The notes: generated by a model not told the origin, from the sequence alone. Positions 1 through 9,411 are shown, counted from the stretch's first letter. The stretch is 64,000 nt of DNA from Paraburkholderia antibiotica (GCF_012927125.1 NZ_JABBFZ010000010.1:166310-230309); one strand, 5' to 3'. Program-made: numbers and translations.

Positions 1-2315
1 CTTCGACGTCGACCGGCCTCGCGCAACTGTCGACCGGCCTGTCGACGACGAACAGCAATGTCGCCAGCATCTCGACGTCGTTCTCCACGGGTGCCGACCT
101 GGTGACCGCGGCGCTTTCGACTACCCAGAGCAGCTTTGCCGGACTCTCGGCTTCGGTGTCCACGGGAGCCGGATCGCTGTCGTCGGGGCTGTCGACCACC
201 CAGAGCACGGTCGCCAATCTCGATGTCTCGACCTCGGCCGGCCTCAGTTCGATTTCGAGCAGCGTGTCGACGGTCGTCGGCGCGGTGTCGAGCCTCGAGT
301 CGTCTTCGTCGACCGCCGTCACGTCGCTTTCTACCGCGCTGGTCGGTGAGCAAAGCAGCGTCTATAGCCTGTCGAGCGCAACGTCGGTTTCGCTGTCGTC
401 GCTCTCCACCGGTATCTCGACGGTAGACGGGGCCATCGACAGTCTGTCGACGTCCACGTCGACGAGCCTCGCTTCTGTGTCCACCGGCGCGGGGGATCTG
501 TCGACTTCGACGTCGACGGGTATCAGCGATCTGTCGAGCAGTCTCGCGTCGCTCTCGACCAGCATGGGCGATCTGTCGACGACGACAACGACGCTGTCGG
601 CGTCGATGTCGGGTGGCATTGCGTCGCTGTCGGTCGGCATGATCACGGCTACCACGACGCTCAGTACGGTGGGGAGTTCGATTTCCACCGGAGCGAGTCT
701 GCTTGCAAGCGGAATCGATACGGCCAACAGCACGTTGACGACACTGTCGGGTTCCAGTTCGACCGGTCTCGCGTCGTTGTCCACGAGCGTGAGCACGTTT
801 GCGGATTCGGCGTCCACGAGCCTGAGTACGCTCGGTACGTCGACTTCGACCGGCCTCGCATCGCTTTCGAGCGGCCTGTCCACGACCGACAGCACGGTGG
901 CGAGTCTGTCCGTCGCGGCGTCGAGCAGCTTGAGCACGTTGTCGTCGAACGCCGATTCGTTGTCGTCCAGCATGTCGACCACGAATTCGACCATTGCCGA
1001 CCTGTCGTCGTCCACGTCGTCGGGCCTTGCTTCGCTGTCGACTGCGGTCGACTCGGTATCGAGTGGTCTCGGCACGACGGATAGCACGGTCGCGAGTTTG
1101 TCGACGGCGACATCGAGCGGCTTCAGTTCGCTGTCGACGGGGCTGGATTCCGTGTCCACCGGCATTACGTCCACGGATAGCGCGATTGCCAGCCTGTCGA
1201 GTTCTGTCACGTTCGACGCGAGCGGCATGGCGGTCGATGTCGATTCGTTGTCGACGGCGTTTGGTATGACGAACAGTTCGATCTCGACTGGTCTGGCGTC
1301 GGTATCGGCGGGTGTCGGTTCGTTGTCGACCTCGAGTTCCACGGCGATCGAGGATCTCGCGGGATCGGCGTCGACCAGCCTCGGTTCGATCTCGACGAGC
1401 GTATCGACGCTGGGCATGGACATTTTGTCGCTGTCGACAGGTCTTTCCACGACGAACTCGACGGTAGCGACTCTGTCTACTTCTGTAGAACCCCTTACTA
1501 CCCAGGTGGAAGCTGCAGCAGCACAAGGTGGAACTGTTGTGGGCACGCTGATCGGCGCGGCCAACAGCAACGGTACGGTTCAGACCCAGGGTCATAGCGG
1601 CACGACGGTGAGCAATGTCGATGCCGCCAGCTGTTCGTCGGTATCGGGCGTCGATGCTACGGGTACGGGCTTGTGCGCAACCGCCACGGGCGATGGTGCA
1701 ACCGCATACGGCTCGAATGCCGCGGCTACCGCGGAAGATACGACGGCGATCGGTTTCCGTGCGTCGTCGACTTACGCGGGTTCGGTGGCAATTGGCTACA
1801 ACGCGCAGGCAACTGCCGACCCGACTGTTGCAGTCGGTGCGAACTCCCGGGCCTCCGGCGACAATTCGGTCGCGCTCGGTGCGGGTGCCGTTGCAACGGG
1901 GGCGAATTCGGTCGCGCTTGGTGCGGGTTCGGTCGCGAACGAGAGCAACACGGTATCCGTGGGCGATTCGGGTAGCGAACGGCGAATCACGAACGTCGCT
2001 GCCGGTACGGACGACACTGACGCGATCAACATGAGCCAGCTCAACGCTGTCACCGGCGGGGTCAATAGCGCGATGCAGAGTATCGGCCGGAATGCGTACT
2101 CGGGTGTTGCATCGGCTGTGGCACTGTCGATGATCCCGGGTGTCGACGCCGACAAGTCGATGTCGATCGGGGTTGGCGCAGGCAGCTACGCCGGGTATCA
2201 CGCGTTAGCAGTCGGCGTGACGATGCGCGTTACGCAAAACATCGGTATGAAGGTGGGTGTCGGCGTCTCGACCAATAACAAGAACGTGGGTATAGGTATG
2301 ACGTACACGTATTAA
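1..2315 (+). CDS. Trimeric autotransporter adhesin, YadA type (5' end outside window)
   Basis: The frame is open from the first base, so this is the C-terminal part (at least 771 codons) of a larger protein; the GTG at 102 is not a real start. About 480 residues are a Ser/Thr-rich stalk built from SLST-like units (LSTG, SLSTS, STTNSTVA). A head-like YadA segment follows, with SVALGAGAVATGANSVALGAG repeats, then the neck motif ending TDAINMSQLNAV and an about 75-residue membrane anchor ending in alternating hydrophobic residues and a terminal Tyr, as expected for a 12-stranded trimeric barrel. Such proteins are exported by Sec, trimerise in the outer membrane and bind host or cell surfaces. 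Ligand unknown. The DNA repeats make the opposite strand look open, but that frame is an artefact. Confidence 0.95.
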   Translation, partial: STSTGLAQLSTGLSTTNSNVASISTSFSTGADLVTAALSTTQSSFAGLSASVSTGAGSLSSGLSTTQSTVANLDVSTSAGLSSISSSVSTVVGAVSSLESSSSTAVTSLSTALVGEQSSVYSLSSATSVSLSSLSTGISTVDGAIDSLSTSTSTSLASVSTGAGDLSTSTSTGISDLSSSLASLSTSMGDLSTTTTTLSASMSGGIASLSVGMITATTTLSTVGSSISTGASLLASGIDTANSTLTTLSGSSSTGLASLSTSVSTFADSASTSLSTLGTSTSTGLASLSSGLSTTDSTVASLSVAASSSLSTLSSNADSLSSSMSTTNSTIADLSSSTSSGLASLSTAVDSVSSGLGTTDSTVASLSTATSSGFSSLSTGLDSVSTGITSTDSAIASLSSSVTFDASGMAVDVDSLSTAFGMTNSSISTGLASVSAGVGSLSTSSSTAIEDLAGSASTSLGSISTSVSTLGMDILSLSTGLSTTNSTVATLSTSVEPLTTQVEAAAAQGGTVVGTLIGAANSNGTVQTQGHSGTTVSNVDAASCSSVSGVDATGTGLCATATGDGATAYGSNAAATAEDTTAIGFRASSTYAGSVAIGYNAQATADPTVAVGANSRASGDNSVALGAGAVATGANSVALGAGSVANESNTVSVGDSGSERRITNVAAGTDDTDAINMSQLNAVTGGVNSAMQSIGRNAYSGVASAVALSMIPGVDADKSMSIGVGAGSYAGYHALAVGVTMRVTQNIGMKVGVGVSTNNKNVGIGMTYTY

Positions 2316-2340
2316 CGTACGTCGCGCTACGGGGTAAGGG

Positions 2341-2377
2341 TGCCGCGGGCCTGTTTCAACGAAGCTGGTCCGCGGCA
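2341..2377 (+). terminator. Hairpin between adhesin and DUF2827 operon
   Basis: An 8-bp perfect stem (TGCCGCGG at 2341-2348 with CCGCGGCA at 2370-2377) lies 25 bases after the adhesin stop and just before the next gene. Only a short TTA follows, so it may be a weak terminator or an attenuator that lowers expression of the modification genes relative to the adhesin. Confidence 0.35.
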
Positions 2378-2403
2378 TTAGTATGTCAATCGGGAAGGAA
2401 TCA

Positions 2404-3549
2404 ATGCGTATCGGAATTTCCGTTCTTAGTCATCAGGGGCAGAATATCTGGGAAAATGGCCTAGGGCAGAACACTATATTTATTGCACAGGCGTTTCAAC
2501 GTCTCCCATTTGTGCAATCGGTCGTACTAATCGATGTTGGCAGTGAAGGTCAATTGCCGGCTGATGTAGACCACGTAGCGCCGGGGCTCAGCATCGTCAC
2601 ACAGCAGCAGGCCACCGACAAAGTCGACGTGATCGTCGAGATGGCCGGGGCGCTGGACAATGCGTGGCTCGACCTGATGCGCGCGCGCGGCCGCAAGGTC
2701 GTCTACTACTGCTGTGGTCAGCCTTATGTCGGACTCGTGGAGCCGGCCGTGTTCAATCGGCCGGTCCATTCGTCACGTCCGGATCGTTGTGACGAAATCT
2801 GGGTGCTGCCGAAAGACGAGGCATGCGTTCCGATGATGCGAACGTTGCATCGCTGTCCGGTGCATGTGGTGCCGTATGTGTGGCATCAGCAGTTTCTTGA
2901 AAAGCGTATCCGTGAAGTTGCGGCACACGGTTTTCATTATGGCTACGAGGCCGCTCGCGAAGCGCGCCAAAGCGCGGGTGGTGGATTGCGCGTCGCAATC
3001 TTCGAACCGAACATCTCGGTCGTGAAGACGTCGAGCATACCCATGCTGGTGTGTGATGAGGCTTACCGGGCGGAGCGTGACAGCGTCGCCGCGATGCACG
3101 TGCTTAATACGTTGCATATCAAGGACCACGTCACGATGCTGCATCTGGCTAATTCGCTTGATCTGGTGCGGGAGCATCACGCAACCTTCCACGGACGGCA
3201 CGACATCGTCGGCTTTATGGCACAGCATGCCGACGCGGTCGTCGCGCATCAATGGTGCAACGATCAGAATTACAGTTACCTGGACGTACTGTATGGCGAC
3301 TACCCGCTGATCCACAACTCGCCGTGGCTCGCGGAGATGGGCGCGGGTTACTACTACGAAGGCTTCGACGCGAAGCAGGGTGGGGAAGAGTTGCTTGGCG
3401 CCTCGCGCCATCATGATGAGCAACTCCAGACGTACCGTGAACGGGCCCGCACTGTTTTCGACAAGGTCGATCCATTTGGGGAGGCCAATCTTGCTCAGTA
3501 TGCCGCACGACTTCAGAGTCTTGCGGGCTCGAACGGTGTGGGGACCTGA
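2404..3549 (+). CDS. DUF2827 family protein, putative glycosyltransferase (copy 1)
   Basis: 381 residues. Start chosen at ATG 2404 because GGAAGGA lies four bases upstream; an in-frame ATG at 2383 lacks a site. The N-terminus carries the motif IWENGLGQN shared with the next two genes. The middle has FEPNISVVKTSSIPML, and the C-terminal third has HQWCNDQNYSYLDVLYGDYP followed by LIHNS and a GG-containing helix start, which resembles the donor-binding half of GT-B glycosyltransferases. No signal peptide, so cytoplasmic. DUF2827 is formally of unknown function; the glycosyltransferase reading is inferred from fold-like motifs and from its place directly behind a Ser/Thr-rich adhesin. Confidence 0.8.
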   Translation: MRIGISVLSHQGQNIWENGLGQNTIFIAQAFQRLPFVQSVVLIDVGSEGQLPADVDHVAPGLSIVTQQQATDKVDVIVEMAGALDNAWLDLMRARGRKVVYYCCGQPYVGLVEPAVFNRPVHSSRPDRCDEIWVLPKDEACVPMMRTLHRCPVHVVPYVWHQQFLEKRIREVAAHGFHYGYEAAREARQSAGGGLRVAIFEPNISVVKTSSIPMLVCDEAYRAERDSVAAMHVLNTLHIKDHVTMLHLANSLDLVREHHATFHGRHDIVGFMAQHADAVVAHQWCNDQNYSYLDVLYGDYPLIHNSPWLAEMGAGYYYEGFDAKQGGEELLGASRHHDEQLQTYRERARTVFDKVDPFGEANLAQYAARLQSLAGSNGVGT

Positions 3550-3552
3550 GGC

Positions 3553-4731
3553 ATGAAGAATTCAAACGTTGCAAAGAAAAAGGCTGATACGAAGGGGCGG
3601 CGCCAGAATCTGAAAGTGGGCGTGTCGCTTTTTGTGCGTAAGGGACAGCAGTCCCTGTGGGAAAACGGCATTTTCCAGAACTGCCTGTTTCTCGTGATGT
3701 TGCTCAAGCAGGTGCCGTCGATCGGCGAGGTGTACCTGGTGGTGGGCGGGGGCGGCGGAGACGTCGAGGACGCAAAGAATTTCATCGAGGATTCGCCTGC
3801 TCCTCTGATCGATCTGAACGATGCGATGAACCAGCTCGATCTGATGATCGAAATGAGCGCGCAGTTGAATCGCGAGTGGATCGTATCGTTTCGGGAGCGT
3901 GGCGGGCGCGTGATTTCCATGCGAGTCGGGAACGACTATGTGATCGATATCGAGCGAATGGTCTTCGACCGCCAGCAGGCGCTTTTGATTAGTGCCGCGC
4001 CGTATGACGAAATCTGGACGCTGCCCGAGTACGAACGCACATGCATGCCGTACTACCGCAGCGCCATGCGCGCGCCGGTGCGTCTGATGCCGCATCTGTG
4101 GAGTCCCGTCGTGCTCGAGCGGGCTGCCACCGCACTCCCGGACGGCGAGTCGTTTGGCTACAAGCCGGGGCGTCCTCGCTGGCGCGCGGGCGTTTTTGAG
4201 CCAAACATCTGTATGGTGAAGACGAGCCAGATTCCGATGCTGTGCTGCGAAAATGCACATCGGGAGAATGCGGATGTACTGGAGCACGTGTGGGTTTACA
4301 ACACGGTGGGCGTCAAGGAGCATGCCGGCTTCTTCGCATTCGCACGGAGCCTCGACATTGTGAAGCACGGAATTGCGTCTTTCGAGGGGCGTTTTCCGTT
4401 CTGGCAGGTCATGTCGAAATATGTCGACGTCGTGGTGACTCACCAGTGGGAGAACGCACAAAACTACGTCTACTACGAAGCACTGTATGGTGGCTACCCG
4501 CTGATTCACAACTCGCATCTGATCGGCGATTGCGGCTACCGCTATCACGACTTCGATTGCGAAGAAGGAGGCGGCATGCTATTGCACGCGTTCAACATGC
4601 ACGATCTCAACCTCGATGCATACCGGCGTAAAGCGGGCGCGTTTTTGAAGACATTGGATCCTTTGAATGCGGCCAACGTGAAAATCTACGGCGACGCGAT
4701 CGACGCGGTATTCGATAGAGGCGAACGATGA
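3553..4731 (+). CDS. DUF2827 family protein, putative glycosyltransferase (copy 2)
   Basis: 392 residues; begins three bases after the stop of copy 1 and overlaps the start of copy 3 by four bases (ATGA), so the three are co-translated. It has the same layout: a Lys-rich N-terminal tail, then LWENGIFQN near residue 37, FEPNICMVKTSQIPML in the middle, and HQWENAQNYVYYEALYGGYP plus LIHNS near the C-terminus. Copies 1-3 are clearly homologous but far from identical, so they are old duplicates that may act on different sugars or at different steps. Function inferred, not demonstrated. Confidence 0.8.
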   Translation: MKNSNVAKKKADTKGRRQNLKVGVSLFVRKGQQSLWENGIFQNCLFLVMLLKQVPSIGEVYLVVGGGGGDVEDAKNFIEDSPAPLIDLNDAMNQLDLMIEMSAQLNREWIVSFRERGGRVISMRVGNDYVIDIERMVFDRQQALLISAAPYDEIWTLPEYERTCMPYYRSAMRAPVRLMPHLWSPVVLERAATALPDGESFGYKPGRPRWRAGVFEPNICMVKTSQIPMLCCENAHRENADVLEHVWVYNTVGVKEHAGFFAFARSLDIVKHGIASFEGRFPFWQVMSKYVDVVVTHQWENAQNYVYYEALYGGYPLIHNSHLIGDCGYRYHDFDCEEGGGMLLHAFNMHDLNLDAYRRKAGAFLKTLDPLNAANVKIYGDAIDAVFDRGER

Positions 4732-5858
4732 CCGGAAAACTGCGTGTCGGAATTACGATCGGCCTGGGCCAGCCCGACGAAACGCTCTGGAACAACGGCA
4801 TCAAGCAGAACGCCGTGTTTCTCGCCGAGGCGTTGCGCCACTGCCCGAATGTCGAGAGCACCGTGCTCGTGAATACCACGGGCGTGCCGATCACCGCGGC
4901 ACTTCCGTGGGATCAAACGCGCTGGCCCGTATTGTCATTCGACGACGCGAAGGACAATCTGGACATTCTGATCGAGCTCGGTGGTCAGACGGATCCCGTG
5001 CGTACGGCGTATTTGAAGGAACGCGGTACTCGTCTCGTTTCGTATTGCTGCGGGTTCGAATACATCCATGCTGCCGAAGCAATGATGTTCGGCAAGAAGA
5101 TGTGGGACGGCAACCTCTTCGTGAACCAGCGTTATGACGCGCTCTGGTTTATTCCACAGGTGGCGGGTAATACGCAGTCGTATCTCGAGGTAATGAGACG
5201 CGTGCCCGGTCAGGTGGTGCCGTTCGTGTGGAGCCCGGTGTTTCTGGCGGAGCGCTCACGCAACTTTCCGGACGAGGGGCAATATCGGCCTCGCCAAGGT
5301 CCGCGTAGGCTCACGGTCATGGAGCCGAACATCAATATTGTGAAGTTCTGTCTGTATCCGATATTGATAGCGGAGCTCGTTTACCGGGATCGTCCGACGG
5401 ACATTGAATTGCTGCAGGTCGCCAATGCGTTTCCGATGGCACAGACGAATCGCGACTTTATTGCGCTCATGAACCACCTCGATATTGTCCGCGGGGGAAA
5501 GGCGTTGTTTACGGGCCGGCACGACACGCCAACGTTTCTGGCAACCAATACAGATATCGTGCTTTCTCACCAGATGGAGAATCCACTTAACTATTTTTAC
5601 CTGGAGGTGTGCTGGCAAGGGTACCCGCTCATCCACAACGCGACGCTGTGTGATGACCTCGGCTATTACTACTCTGGCAACGATGCAGAGGCGGGGGCGC
5701 AACGGCTGAACGAAGTCATCGATTCTCACGACGAGAATGCCGTGTCATACCGTGACGGACAGCGTGCGATGATCCAGCGCTACTTGCCAGATAACAAGGA
5801 TGTTGTCTCGACCTATAGTGCGTTGCTGGAAAACCTGATGAAAGCGCCGCTACGCTAA
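4728..5858 (+). CDS. DUF2827 family protein, putative glycosyltransferase (copy 3)
   Basis: 376 residues, starting inside the stop of copy 2. Family motifs: LWNNGIKQN near residue 23, MEPNINIVKFCLYPIL in the middle, and HQMENPLNYFYLEVCWQGYP plus LIHNA in the C-terminal domain. It is the most divergent of the three in the middle motif (KFCLYP against KTSSIP/KTSQIP), which suggests a different acceptor or donor. No membrane segments. Last gene of the three-gene operon; the following gene begins about 80 bases later in more AT-rich sequence. Confidence 0.8.
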   Translation: MTGKLRVGITIGLGQPDETLWNNGIKQNAVFLAEALRHCPNVESTVLVNTTGVPITAALPWDQTRWPVLSFDDAKDNLDILIELGGQTDPVRTAYLKERGTRLVSYCCGFEYIHAAEAMMFGKKMWDGNLFVNQRYDALWFIPQVAGNTQSYLEVMRRVPGQVVPFVWSPVFLAERSRNFPDEGQYRPRQGPRRLTVMEPNINIVKFCLYPILIAELVYRDRPTDIELLQVANAFPMAQTNRDFIALMNHLDIVRGGKALFTGRHDTPTFLATNTDIVLSHQMENPLNYFYLEVCWQGYPLIHNATLCDDLGYYYSGNDAEAGAQRLNEVIDSHDENAVSYRDGQRAMIQRYLPDNKDVVSTYSALLENLMKAPLR

Positions 5859-5936
5859 AGTTCCGATTCTGTATCGCCATTTGTCTGCGTCACTGCTAAA
5901 CAGGCAGGTATTAATTTGTTTGTTGATCTAGATACT

Positions 5937-6272
5937 ATGAATATAAAATTTTCTATTGCTGCGCTTATGGTTGTGTCGACGTCCTTGATCTCGGGATGTT
6001 CAATCTACTCGGATCCAATGCAAGTCACCACGCAAGTTTCTACTGCGAGCGGCATGCAATATCACGTCAAATGTGGCGGCATTTTGGGCTCGTCGTCCGT
6101 TTGTGCGCGGCAGATGCAGAAGATATGTGGCGACCACCGGATACAGCAACTGGAAGTCGGGGACTCCAAAGATCCCGGATTTGCATCGGGAGATGATCCG
6201 CGCAGCGTGACGTTCATGTGTATTGCTTCGAACGGCAGCGCCGCGGGTGGGAAGGAGACGCATACCCAGTAA
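5937..6272 (+). CDS. Small lipoprotein of unknown function
   Basis: 111 residues with a type II signal peptide: MNIKF, a hydrophobic core, then LISGC as lipobox with Cys near residue 21. An upstream in-frame TTG (5916) would give seven extra residues and is less likely. The mature part has Cys at several positions (KCGG, SSVCAR, KICG, FMCIA), suggesting disulfides in the periplasm or outer membrane. Not recognised as a named family. It may belong to the adhesin locus, as accessory lipoproteins of trimeric autotransporters are known, but nothing here proves that. Confidence 0.7.
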   Translation: MNIKFSIAALMVVSTSLISGCSIYSDPMQVTTQVSTASGMQYHVKCGGILGSSSVCARQMQKICGDHRIQQLEVGDSKDPGFASGDDPRSVTFMCIASNGSAAGGKETHTQ

Positions 6273-6385
6273 GCGTTAGCCAGTCGGCTTATTGGTTCTT
6301 TCCGTTCATCGGATACGCGGATAACGCCTGGAACAGTCCAGTCATTCCGCTTGAGTAAGTTTGTTTATCATTGTCTGAGCGATTA

Positions 6386-6991
6386 ATGAAGACTGTTCTG
6401 TATGCGAGCCGGCGTGGCTTGATTCGTCTTTTGTGGAGTCTTCTGGCCATATCGGCGTCCGTGGCGACGGTGCATGCGCAAAGTATCCTCGCGCCTACCG
6501 CCGCCACACCTGAGCACCGGAATCCGCTGGTGCTTGCCGCTGGTAACGTCGGCGTACGCCAATGTCTACCGGCACTGAATTCGCTATCGGAATTCGGTGT
6601 ACGCGACGCGCGTAACAGCGATGTATTGCTCGATTGGGATCATCGCAGGCCAAACGGCGCTGCGGTGTTCTCTCTACTCGGTCTGGAGGCGCGTACGGCC
6701 GGCAATGGGGTCATGTCGATCGTGGCCGTGCCCGAAGCCGATGGCTCGTGTTCGGCATCCGCCGAACGGATTTCTGTTGAACCCAAGTCTTGTAAGGCGG
6801 TTGCCGAAGCGGAGTTGCGCGGATTTCAGGCGACACAGCTGTTGCCTCATATGACTGTCTACGCCAAGCAGCAGGAACCTGGATCGACTATTTCGCTGGT
6901 AGAAACATCCGGAAGCTGTCTGATGATCCGGCGTTTTGTGAAATATTCGGCAGGATGGACTGCGGCAGGCGCAATCGATACTGCGAAATAA
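6386..6991 (+). CDS. Secreted protein of unknown function
   Basis: 201 residues. The start at ATG 6386 gives a clean signal peptide (basic MKTVLYASRRGLIRLL, hydrophobic stretch, VHAQ cleavage site near residue 31); the in-frame TTG at 6371 only lengthens the basic part. The mature protein has four Cys (RQCL, GSCSA, KSCKA, GSCLM) that could form two disulfides. No recognised domain. Same strand and similar style as the preceding lipoprotein, so possibly a second periplasmic accessory of the adhesin locus. Confidence 0.65.
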   Translation: MKTVLYASRRGLIRLLWSLLAISASVATVHAQSILAPTAATPEHRNPLVLAAGNVGVRQCLPALNSLSEFGVRDARNSDVLLDWDHRRPNGAAVFSLLGLEARTAGNGVMSIVAVPEADGSCSASAERISVEPKSCKAVAEAELRGFQATQLLPHMTVYAKQQEPGSTISLVETSGSCLMIRRFVKYSAGWTAAGAIDTAK

Positions 6992-7383
6992 ACCTACCCG
7001 GGGTGTCTGGTTTCACGGATCGCGTTAGTCATGGGGGACGTTCCTGATTGCTTCAGTTTGTCGCCACTTGACTAAATCTTGGTCTTGGTGCGAACTCTGA
7101 GCCGTTCCGCGACTTGTGAACGACAAGCGGCAGATGCTGTTCTAGCCGTTCGTTTTTCGGATTTTTGCCAGCAGATAGATCAGCCCCTAATTGGGACTGC
7201 CATGGCGAAGTTCGGATAGTGGACGCTGTTTGCACAGTGTCGTATGCGCGAAATGCTCATGGCCGGGCGCACTGCGCCGGCCAGGCAGATCTTTATGGGA
7301 AGATGGTCCGGCTCTCTGGATGAGTTTCGCGAGTACGCAATTCTCTGAGCCGGACGCGACAGCACAAGCCGCTTAGGCAGGCT
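6992..7383. other. Non-coding stretch between convergent genes
   Basis: About 390 bases between the secreted protein (+) and the first response regulator (-). No supported gene. It contains a long inverted repeat, GTCCGGCTC at 7306-7314 with GAGCCGGAC at 7347-7355 (9-bp stem, 32-base loop), which could end transcription from either side. Confidence 0.4.
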
Positions 7384-8028
7384 TTAGCCACTCAGTCCGA
7401 TTTCGAAGGCAAATCGAAACAGGTCGGCGTCGCGTGTAATCCCCAGTTTTTGCATCGCGCTACTTTTTTGAGTGCTGACCGTTTGTTTGGTGACATTCAG
7501 CTGTCGGGAAATTTCCCCGCTGGATAAACCCGAAACATACAGTCGAACAACTTCTTCTTCACGAGGTGATAGCGTTCGCTTGTTTGATTTTTCCGAAGAA
7601 AATCGCGTAAATACGGAGTCCTGTCCGCTTTCCGTACCGGGGAAATAGGTGGAGCCTGCATATACCGCATGAATTGCCGAAATCAAATGGTCTAATCGGC
7701 CACTTTTACTGACGACAGACTGGATTCCGATTTTCGCGATCTCTCGCACGATTGCGGGATTGTCCATCGACGTGAACACGACAATTCGTAGCGCTGGGTA
7801 ACGCAGTCTCAAATCGGAAAGCAGTGCCAAGCCTTCACCCTGCGGGCCTCCTGGCATGAAGTAATCCGTAACCAGGACATCGCAGTGCACGTGATCAAGC
7901 AATTGGAAAGTTGCGTTGGAATCCTGCGCTACTCCTACGATATTCAGAATACCGGCCGAATTAATCGCATATTTCATTCCGGAGAGCACTGCAGGATGGT
8001 CGTCAGCTAACATGAGATCAATTTTCAC
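7384..8028 (-). CDS. RcsB/BvgA-type response regulator (copy 1)
   Basis: 214 residues: receiver domain then a LuxR-type helix-turn-helix. Start set at GTG 8028, with AAAGGGG six bases upstream and LMLADDHPAVLSG at the N-terminus as in relatives. Phosphorylation site is the Asp of LVTDYFMPGG; the acidic pair is ADDH and the conserved Lys is in SVVSKSGR. The output domain reads LSPREEEVVRLYVSG and TVSTQKSSAMQKLGI, the signature of the RcsB/BvgA/EvgA branch. All residues needed for phosphorelay are present, but no sensor kinase is in the window. Likely a transcription regulator of surface structures. Confidence 0.9.
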   Translation of the reverse strand: MKIDLMLADDHPAVLSGMKYAINSAGILNIVGVAQDSNATFQLLDHVHCDVLVTDYFMPGGPQGEGLALLSDLRLRYPALRIVVFTSMDNPAIVREIAKIGIQSVVSKSGRLDHLISAIHAVYAGSTYFPGTESGQDSVFTRFSSEKSNKRTLSPREEEVVRLYVSGLSSGEISRQLNVTKQTVSTQKSSAMQKLGITRDADLFRFAFEIGLSG

Positions 8029-8073
8029 GGTAAGCCCCTTTAATCCAAGAGTTTGATATAGGTTAACTATCAA

Positions 8074-8545
8074 TGCTTAAGCTTCAATTAAATTGTAAAT
8101 TTTTTTAACTTTTTTTAAGAATTTAAATAATTGAAGCTGCGGCAATATGCCATGGGGGGATTTATTGAAGGAGGGAGAGTCACTTAGGGGCGTCGTGATT
8201 CCACGTACGCGGCGACGAAGTGGGGCGGTGCTATACGTGAGCTCGAACTGGTGATCTTCGTGATGGCGGCACTCGAAATGTGTGCCGGTGGACCCATCAC
8301 ATTGTTCTGGTAGACATACTTGGATTGGCAGGCGCTAATCGATTTCTACGCCGAATGGTTTCAAGTAATCGATTGCAAACAGACAGGCACGGCGCCGATG
8401 CTCCTAACGAGAAGTATCGATGTCTTGACCGGTATTGCTGGAGATGTAATGGCGATCAAAGGCAAAAACGTAGCTGCACATCAATGAGCAGGGAAGGTAT
8501 GACCCGTGGGGATCCCCATGCGCTCGTCTTGCTGCAGGTCATTTC
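8074..8545. other. AT-rich promoter region and possible gene relic between regulators 1 and 2
   Basis: About 470 bases. Next to copy 1, positions 8080-8130 are strongly AT-rich with T and A runs, a likely promoter or nucleoid-protein target. From 8251 to 8487 one plus-strand frame reads like protein (ends AGDVMAIKGKNVAAHQ) but has an internal TAG and no start, so it is at best a relic I cannot name. Confidence 0.3.
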
Positions 8546-9163
8546 TCACGAGTGGCGAAACAAATCAGCGTCGCTCACGATACCAAGCTTTTTCATCGCA
8601 GCGATCTTCTGTGAGCTGATGGTCTTCTTGCTACGATTTAGTTTTTCCGCGATTTCACCAACTCGCATTCCAGAGGTGTAAAGCCGAATCACTTCAGCTT
8701 CGCGTTTCGAAAGCTGAGTCAGCGACGTACTCATGCTACCCTCAGCCAAATCGGTGACGATCTCCGGATAGGAAGGGTAATAAATGGTGTGCGCATAGAC
8801 CGCATGTATTGCGGAAATCAGGTGGCCAATATTGTCCGTTTTTCGGAGATAAGAATGTACACCGAGTCGTGCAACCTCGCGCACGATAGTGGGATTATCG
8901 TGCATCGACAGCGTAACGATTTTTATATTCGGATAGCGCCGCCGTAAATAAGACAGCATCGAAAAACCGTCACCATACGCACCGTCAGACATTGAGTAGT
9001 CGGTGACAAGAACATCGCAGCTTGTCGTTTCAAGGAGTTTTACGATTTCGCTTGAGTTCTGTGCGGCGCCTATAACATCAATTGTATTTACTGAATCCAG
9101 TGAATATCTGATGCCAGCCAGAACTGCTGGATGATCGTCCGCTATCACGACCTTGATTGACAT
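8546..9163 (-). CDS. RcsB/BvgA-type response regulator (copy 2)
   Basis: 205 residues; starts MSIKVVIADDHPAVLAG. Receiver residues are intact: DD of ADDH, phospho-Asp in LVTDYSMSDG, Ser in VTLSMHD, Lys in SYLRKTDN. The helix-turn-helix has LSKREAEVIRLYTSG and KTISSQKIAAMKKLGI, very close to the RcsB consensus. It is the shortest of the four copies, ending 15-20 residues earlier (DADLFRHS). The gene has its own AT-rich upstream region (9,170-9,330), which is where the composite insertion sequence landed. Confidence 0.9.
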   Translation of the reverse strand: MSIKVVIADDHPAVLAGIRYSLDSVNTIDVIGAAQNSSEIVKLLETTSCDVLVTDYSMSDGAYGDGFSMLSYLRRRYPNIKIVTLSMHDNPTIVREVARLGVHSYLRKTDNIGHLISAIHAVYAHTIYYPSYPEIVTDLAEGSMSTSLTQLSKREAEVIRLYTSGMRVGEIAEKLNRSKKTISSQKIAAMKKLGIVSDADLFRHS

Positions 9164-9411
9164 GGTGAGTTCCAGATGGTGCTGTTTCTAAGATTGCCGG
9201 ATGGAGTATAGCGGCAATCATAAAATATTATATGAAAAAAGACTAATTTTGACATTAGTTGATAATTCTCCTGTTGTGGATATCAAGTTGTTGGTAAAAA
9301 AGTTTAGATATTTGATTTTATTAAGGACTGGACAGGAGGCGATGACCTGCCTGGCGATTTTCGGACCAGCTGAAACTTGAGAGAATGGCTTCCAACGGAG
9401 AAATGGAAGTC

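Noticed and set aside
362..1570. 402-codon open frame on the minus strand across the adhesin stalk
   Set aside because: It is the mirror of the repetitive Ser/Thr codons (TCG, ACG) and gives a monotonous Val/Asp/Glu-rich product without start site or domain.
8251..8487. Protein-like plus-strand frame between regulators 1 and 2
   Set aside because: It has an internal TAG, no start and no recognisable family; kept only as a possible relic in the intergenic entry.
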